64,000 bases of DNA, from the NCBI GenBank assembly GCA_049325275.1, contig JBMOLU010000013.1, forward strand, positions 1-64,000, read 5' to 3'. The position numbers were made by a program, and so were the translations under genes. The notes under the pieces are model-generated. The model was not told the origin of the DNA, made no database searches, and saw nothing but the letters and a program-made list of their open reading frames with translations. The DNA comes from CAIQJJ01 sp049325275. GTDB taxonomy: Bacteria > Chloroflexota > Anaerolineae > Anaerolineales > UBA4823. This document shows, piece after piece, positions 59,611 to 64,000 of the stretch (position 1 is the first letter of the stretch; every line of letters starts with the position of its first letter).

Positions 59611-61221
59611 TCAAACGAACGTTTTTCGCTCGGCGGCCGGCTTGCCATGGCCTTGCCGCTGCCACCCGGCATGGAGCCGGTTACAGAGGAACTTACCGAT
59701 AAAGTTTGCGTGGAACCGGCCGAACAGCGTAGGGGAAAGGAAGCAGTAGTTGTTGCAACGTTCTTCGAGCAGGATCTCGGCAAAGGCTTTTTCGTCTGGG
59801 TTGATTGAGTCGAGCGCAAAACCGGGGTAGACGTAAGGCCCGCTGTGACTGTCGCTGTGTGCTCGGTAAAAATCCATGAAAGAGGCCCGGTTGGACCTCA
59901 CGCCGTAGCAGGACGGGTCTTCGAAAATCGCCGAAGTCGGTTCGATCTGGATCGGAAGGCAGATGATGCCCGCAAGGATGTCGTTGAACCGCTTGCGCAG
60001 GTGGCGGGCAAACACGTTGGTCTGCTGGATGTGGGTAATCGTCTCGCCGGGAAGGCCCATCGTCAGGTAGATCATGGCGGGCACCTGCCGGGTTTGCAGG
60101 TATTCCAGCGTCTCGACAAGCTGCTGGTTGCTGTAGAAAGCGCCCTTGTTTTTGCGGCGGATTTCTTCCACACCGCTTTCCGGCGAAAGGGCGATATATG
60201 AACTCTTGAGATCGAAAGTCTGGGCGAAGGCATCGATAAAATCCCGGCCGGGCAGGCCCCAGGCTTCGTAGTTGATGCCACAGCGCAGGCCGCGTCGGCG
60301 CACCTCCGCCATCAGTTCGAGGTAGTAAGAATCGTCTCCCGGCGTCGGATCGAAGCTGACCAGAAAACCGTTGTACCCGTACGACAGCGCCGCTTGCATA
60401 CTGTCGACGACCGACTCGACCGGGCGGAAGAAGGGCTGCTCGCGGTGGAACAGGCGCCAATGCGCATCCCGGCTGCCGCCGCAGAACGTGCAGTTGACGG
60501 CGCAGCCGCGCCCGACCGCCAATGGGAACAGCCGCGCTGCGCCGAGTTTGCGTTTCATGTTGGCTTCGAGGTCGGCGTTGTTCATCCAGTGCATGGGCAG
60601 GCGGAAAAAATCGCGGTACTGCTCGTAATGATCGAGCAGAGACAGGTTGGCGAAATCCAGCCCTTCCAGATCGGCGGGCTGCGCCGAAAAGGTAACGCCG
60701 TTCTCGATGATTTCCCCACCCGAGCGCCAGGTACAGTTGGCCACATGCGTGAAGTCGTTCGTTTGCTGCAAGACGGTCTGTGCAAAGGCTGGCAGCCCGC
60801 CTTCGGCGTCTCCGGCGATGATAGCGTCGATCTCGGGAAAGCTTTCCATGATCTCGCGTGTGAAGCGACTGGCCGTGAATCCACCCAACAGGATGGCCGT
60901 TTCGGGGCTGGCCTTTTTGATCTTTTGGGCCAGGTCGATAACGTCGAAAGCCTGGAAGTGCCATTGCAGCGAAAGCCCGACGATCCTGACCCGCCTGTCT
61001 TTTACCCACTGGGCCATTGAAAAATTCTCATCCAGGATGGTTTCCAGCCCGGCGTGCTTGATGCGCGATGAAATCCCGCGCTTGTTGAGGAGATCGCACA
61101 GCGCAAACAGGCCCATTGGAATGTAGTTGATGAACATGAAATCGTCCAGGGGCTTGTAGTAATTCGAACGCTTCGGTACGTGTACAAAAAGAAAATCTAC
61201 CGATGTGTTGGCGTCTCCCAC
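59611..61221 (-). CDS. B12-binding-type radical SAM protein, paralog 1
   Basis: A 536-residue radical SAM enzyme and first gene of the operon. It starts with GTG at 61221, AGGAG six bases before it. Domains match the next gene: Rossmann-like B12-binding N-terminal domain (about 8-145), Cys240-x3-Cys244-x2-Cys247 in RGCAVNCTFCGG, barrel to about 430 and a C-terminal cap ending GKPAAERKTFV. As in its paralog, the base-off His motif is not seen, so cobalamin binding may be of the His-off type or lost. The two proteins are clearly products of tandem duplication but differ across the barrel, which suggests different substrates or a heteromer. Confidence 0.88.
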   Translation of the reverse strand: MGDANTSVDFLFVHVPKRSNYYKPLDDFMFINYIPMGLFALCDLLNKRGISSRIKHAGLETILDENFSMAQWVKDRRVRIVGLSLQWHFQAFDVIDLAQKIKKASPETAILLGGFTASRFTREIMESFPEIDAIIAGDAEGGLPAFAQTVLQQTNDFTHVANCTWRSGGEIIENGVTFSAQPADLEGLDFANLSLLDHYEQYRDFFRLPMHWMNNADLEANMKRKLGAARLFPLAVGRGCAVNCTFCGGSRDAHWRLFHREQPFFRPVESVVDSMQAALSYGYNGFLVSFDPTPGDDSYYLELMAEVRRRGLRCGINYEAWGLPGRDFIDAFAQTFDLKSSYIALSPESGVEEIRRKNKGAFYSNQQLVETLEYLQTRQVPAMIYLTMGLPGETITHIQQTNVFARHLRKRFNDILAGIICLPIQIEPTSAIFEDPSCYGVRSNRASFMDFYRAHSDSHSGPYVYPGFALDSINPDEKAFAEILLEERCNNYCFLSPTLFGRFHANFIGKFLCNRLHAGWQRQGHGKPAAERKTFV

Positions 61222-61308
61222 ATTGTTCTCCTAAAAAAGATATTCAACTGGCGGTTTTGGGTGGCTTGAAGTTAATGCCCGAAGGCTTTCCATCGCACGC
61301 TGCTGCGA

Positions 61309-62259
61309 TTATACCCGAAGGGATTCGGTTTGGGCAACCGATGCCAGAATTTCCGGCGATAACTCCCGGTCGCCGGCCAGGGCGGTTTCCTCGATTTGCT
61401 CTGGCCGGCGTGCGCCGACGATAGCGGCGGTCACTGCCGGGTTGCGTAGCGTCCAGGCGATGACCAGCTGCGCCACGCTGCACCCACAGCCGGCTGCGAT
61501 CGGGCGCAACGCTTCCACCAGGGCCAGGTGTTGGCGCAACTGGGGTTCGTTGAAGCGCGCATCGCCGTGCCGCCAGTCATCGGCCGGCAGGTTAGCGATC
61601 CGTTCGGGGGTCATCTTGCCCGACAGCAGGCCTTCTTCGAGCGATCCGTAGACGATCAGGCCGATCTGGTTGGCTGCACAGAAAGGCAGGATTTCGGCCT
61701 CGATGCCGCGCCGCAGCAGGGAATAGGGAGGTTGAAGTGAGGCGATCGGGTGAATGGCCTGGAGCTTTTTCATCTGCTCGACAGAGCAGTTCGACACCCC
61801 GGCGTAGCGGATTTTGCCCTCACGGATCAGCTCGGGCATGACGGCCCAGGCTTCCTCGGAGCCTTCCGGTGCCCAGTGAATCTGGTACAGGTCGATACTT
61901 TCGACGCCCAGCCGGCGCAGGCTGGCTTCGCAGTCTGCGCGCAGGCTTTTGGCATCGAACCGGTTGAAAAGGGTCTTTGTGGCCGTGTCGAAGTGGCGGC
62001 AGCATTTGGTGGCGATCCACATGCGGTCACGTCGCCCGGCAAGCGCCTTGCCGACCACTTCTTCCGAATGCCCCAGGCCGTAGACGGGCGCCGTGTCGAG
62101 CCAGTTGACGCCTGCATCGATGGCGCGGTGAATCGTGTCGATGGAGAGGACGTCATCCTGCGGCCCCCAGCCGCGGTGCCATTCGCCGCCCATGGCCCAG
62201 GTACCGAGTCCGATGGTCGAAAAGTACAGATCGGTGTAGCCGAGTTTACGCGTTTGCAT
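61309..62259 (-). CDS. Aldo/keto reductase
   Basis: A 316-residue NADPH-dependent (alpha/beta)8-barrel oxidoreductase. AAGGAG precedes ATG 62259. The catalytic tetrad is complete: Asp55 in NWLDTAPVYG, Tyr60, Lys85 in IATKCC and His128 in YQIHW. It belongs to the group of bacterial general AKRs similar to YajO/MocA-type proteins (GVSNCSVEQM, PYSLLRRGIE, IVYGSLEEGLLSGK). It reduces an unknown sugar or carbonyl substrate. It shares strand with the radical SAM operon but is separated by 87 bases. Confidence 0.92.
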   Translation of the reverse strand: MQTRKLGYTDLYFSTIGLGTWAMGGEWHRGWGPQDDVLSIDTIHRAIDAGVNWLDTAPVYGLGHSEEVVGKALAGRRDRMWIATKCCRHFDTATKTLFNRFDAKSLRADCEASLRRLGVESIDLYQIHWAPEGSEEAWAVMPELIREGKIRYAGVSNCSVEQMKKLQAIHPIASLQPPYSLLRRGIEAEILPFCAANQIGLIVYGSLEEGLLSGKMTPERIANLPADDWRHGDARFNEPQLRQHLALVEALRPIAAGCGCSVAQLVIAWTLRNPAVTAAIVGARRPEQIEETALAGDRELSPEILASVAQTESLRV

Positions 62260-62266
62260 GTATGCT

Positions 62267-62335
62267 CCTTAATCCGCATATAGCGGAGCGGCCCTGGCCC
62301 TAACCCCGTTCTGATTGCTTTTCTGTGCAGAATGC
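62267..62335. repeat. Possible dispersed intergenic repeat, copy B
   Basis: Contains CCG-CATATAGCGG, CGGCCC, AACCCCGTT and TTTTCTGTGCAGA in the same order as 15912-15989. Located between GlpC-like and aldo/keto reductase genes. Low certainty. Confidence 0.3.
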
Positions 62336-62358
62336 ACGGAGCAGGCCTTGATTGTCTT

Positions 62359-63630
62359 TCAACAGCCCTTCAATTGCTTTTTGAGCGGCCCTTCGACGGC
62401 GCAGCCCAGCGCCGCAGCCAGCAGTTCCACCGGGTGAACGGCCGGGATGCCCGTAGCATGCGTGATCTGCCAGCGGCAGGTTTCGCTGTCGCATACTGCC
62501 AGTGGCGCGCCGGAGGCTTTTACCCAGTCAAACAGCGCTTCCCCAACGGCCATGGCGATGTCATACTTCTCCGTCTTGTAGCCGTACGTCCCGGCGATGC
62601 CGCAGCAGGCGTGACCGCCGTCTTCGATCGCCAGGCCAGGAATCAGGCCGAGCACTGCCAGGCCAGGCTTGCCGATGCGGTGGGCGCGATACTGGCAGGG
62701 GATGTGGTAAGGAAGCGGCGGCAGGCCGAGGGAGCGTAGCCCGGCTTCTTGGGCCTGGAGGACCGGCAAAATGAACTCGTTGAAGTCGTACGTGGCGCCG
62801 GCGACGAGCTGCGTATCTTCGTCGTGCATGTCCAACAACTCGGGGGCCTCCTCTTTCAACGTCAGCGTGCAGCTGGTTGATGTTCCGACGATCGGAATGC
62901 CCTGCCGGGCGTAGGCAACCAGCGAATGCACGTTGTTTTGGTGGTACTTGCGCGCCGCTGCGAACTCACCGTTGGACAGCAGTGGCAGGCCGCAGCAGTT
63001 TTGGGGCGGTACGATTACCTCGAAGCCAAGCGCCTCCAGCACGCGCACGGCGGCCTTTCCGACGCGCGGTTCGTAATACTGCGTCGAACAGCCGTGGAAG
63101 TAAACGACGCGTTTTTGCCCATTGCTTGCCGGAGAACTTGCGTGGTGGGCGAACCAACGGCTAAACTTCTCGCTGGAAAACGGCGGAAAAGGCGCGTCCT
63201 GGTGTATGCCCAGCGCGTGGTGGGCCACCCAACGGGCAGGTTTCAGGCCCATGGCCAGGTTGGCCAGGGGAGCCACCGGTTGCGCCACAGCGCCCAGGGT
63301 GGCGGCGCGTGCCACCAGGTTGTTGCGCAGGCGCTTGTGCGGCGGGACCTTGCCCTGTTCGACCATTTCGCTGCGGGCGCGGGCGTTTATCTCAGCGATC
63401 TTGACGCCGGTGGGGCAGATCATATTGCACACCCGGCAGCCCGAACAATAATCGACGGAACGATCGGGGCTTTCCTGTCCCGGCTGGCGAAAGCGCCCCG
63501 CCTGCGGCCCTTCATACTTGGGGCCGGGAAACAGATCGGTAACGGCCATCACCGGGCAGGCCGTCACACAGATATTGCACTTGATGCACTGGTCGAGAGA
63601 AACTTCAACGGGCAGTGGAAACGGTTGCAT
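62359..63630 (-). CDS. glpC: GlpC-like (Fe-S)-binding oxidoreductase subunit
   Basis: A 423-residue protein with two [4Fe-4S] motifs near the N terminus (Cys15-x2-Cys18-x2-Cys21-x3-Cys25 and Cys62-x2-Cys65-x2-Cys68-x3-Cys72) and two CCG domains (QNCCGLP and the diagnostic HACCGIAGTYG). This is the layout of GlpC, the membrane-docking electron-transfer subunit of anaerobic glycerol-3-phosphate dehydrogenase, and of related heterodisulfide-reductase-like subunits. Conservation near CCGIAGTYG favours GlpC over LutA/LldE. No glpA or glpB is in the window, so the dehydrogenase partner is unknown. Downstream of the permease gene by 15 bases. Confidence 0.85.
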   Translation of the reverse strand: MQPFPLPVEVSLDQCIKCNICVTACPVMAVTDLFPGPKYEGPQAGRFRQPGQESPDRSVDYCSGCRVCNMICPTGVKIAEINARARSEMVEQGKVPPHKRLRNNLVARAATLGAVAQPVAPLANLAMGLKPARWVAHHALGIHQDAPFPPFSSEKFSRWFAHHASSPASNGQKRVVYFHGCSTQYYEPRVGKAAVRVLEALGFEVIVPPQNCCGLPLLSNGEFAAARKYHQNNVHSLVAYARQGIPIVGTSTSCTLTLKEEAPELLDMHDEDTQLVAGATYDFNEFILPVLQAQEAGLRSLGLPPLPYHIPCQYRAHRIGKPGLAVLGLIPGLAIEDGGHACCGIAGTYGYKTEKYDIAMAVGEALFDWVKASGAPLAVCDSETCRWQITHATGIPAVHPVELLAAALGCAVEGPLKKQLKGC

Positions 63631-63645
63631 AAGAAAAGGGCTGCG

Positions 63646-64000
63646 TTAACGCAACAGGTAGGCCACGCCGATCGCCACGCCGAGCGTCACCACCAGCCAG
63701 CGCAGGGTGCTTGCTTTGATTTTCCCGGCGAGTTTCCCGCCGAGCATCCCGCCGGCCAGCGCACCGACCATCATCACCAGAGCCACCGGCCAGTCAACCA
63801 GCCCGGAAAAGGCAAAAAAGGCTGCGGCGGTGCAGTTGGCGCTAAAGGAGATGGCCTGCTTGACGGCGTTCAGACGGGTCAGGTTATCGTCGACTACCAG
63901 GCCGAGCACGGCCAGGATGATGACGCTCAGGCCCGCACCAAAATATCCACCGTACACGGCGGCGGCGGTTACGGGAAGGATAGCCCAGCCTTCCGATGTG
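63646..64000 (-). CDS. TauE/SafE-family membrane permease (C-terminal part; cut by window edge)
   Basis: The frame runs to the window edge in the minus orientation, so the 5' part is missing; about 117 residues are visible. It has three or four hydrophobic helices and the family signature PVTAAAVYGGYFGAGLSVII, in which the YGG-x-x-G-AG element marks TauE/SafE transporters (COG0730), putative sulfite or anion exporters. A GTG at 63957 in the same frame is not the start, since the preceding codons encode the rest of the signature. It lies 15 bases upstream of the GlpC-like gene, so the two are probably co-transcribed. Confidence 0.85.
   Translation of the reverse strand, partial: TSEGWAILPVTAAAVYGGYFGAGLSVIILAVLGLVVDDNLTRLNAVKQAISFSANCTAAAFFAFSGLVDWPVALVMMVGALAGGMLGGKLAGKIKASTLRWLVVTLGVAIGVAYLLR

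Noticed and set aside
59693..61009. 438-codon same-strand alternative frame within the first radical SAM gene
   Set aside because: Arg/Pro-rich shifted frame; the annotated frame has the CxxxCxxC motif and a close paralog.

Overview
This 64 kb window reads as a chromosomal segment of a Chloroflexota bacterium, most likely class Anaerolineae or Caldilineae. That is an inference from protein style. The window is GC-rich and dominated by very large secreted proteins with Thr/Pro/Gln linkers (TQTA and PTPTP stretches) and a recurrent C-terminal YLP-x-x-x-K/R motif. It also holds an AfsR-like BTAD/NB-ARC/TPR regulator and many lipoprotein-like or signal-peptide proteins. No rRNA, tRNA, CRISPR array, transposase or phage gene was seen. 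Both edges cut genes: a secreted propeller protein on the left and a TauE/SafE permease on the right.

Layout. 1-4330: two secreted proteins (propeller/PPC protein, S8 subtilase). 4343-9124: dihydropyrimidinase, an OmpR-type response regulator overlapping its histidine kinase, and a membrane-anchored protein of unknown function. 9198-15904 (minus): two small secreted proteins, an M23 peptidase fused to six lectin-like repeats, and a large PA-domain subtilase. Two of these genes are preceded by strikingly similar arrays of four 11-bp direct repeats (PhoP/PhoB-like boxes). 16005-18732 (minus): CBS protein, HAD-DinB fusion, Cys-rich protein, EF-P. 18849-20781: CAP+LysM protein and a GNAT. 21031-22689: hybrid cluster protein with a perfect CRP/FNR-type palindrome at -41.5 of a plausible promoter. 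22783-26328: GH43 xylosidase, lipoprotein-like protein, NarL/LuxR regulator.

26523-40498 (minus) is occupied by a single 4582-residue surface protein (three YWTD propellers, TSP3 calcium repeats, LamG, PPC, DUF11 and Ig-like modules, plus an internal cluster of membrane segments) and a 71-residue protein just upstream. They are divergent from the BTAD regulator at 40593-43853.

43953-56199 (minus) is a beta-glucan locus: LacI regulator (with a perfect 20-bp operator-like palindrome at its own promoter), a secreted GH16 endo-glucanase, and two GH94-type phosphorylases. The GH16 catalytic domain appears to be inserted inside a carbohydrate-binding-like beta-sandwich. The same gene carries a 513-bp tandem duplication that is 99.6% identical. 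The natural model is outside cleavage of beta-glucan by GH16 and cytoplasmic phosphorolysis of the oligosaccharides. No transporter is present.

56472-61221 (minus) is a four-gene operon of two paralogous B12-type radical SAM proteins, a Cof-type HAD phosphatase and a hemerythrin-like protein, with stop/start overlaps. 61309-64000 (minus): aldo/keto reductase, GlpC-like Fe-S protein, TauE/SafE permease.

The best candidates for something undescribed are the shared YLP C-terminal motif of the secreted proteins, the nested GH16, the paired 11-bp repeat regulons, the radical SAM operon and the giant propeller protein.
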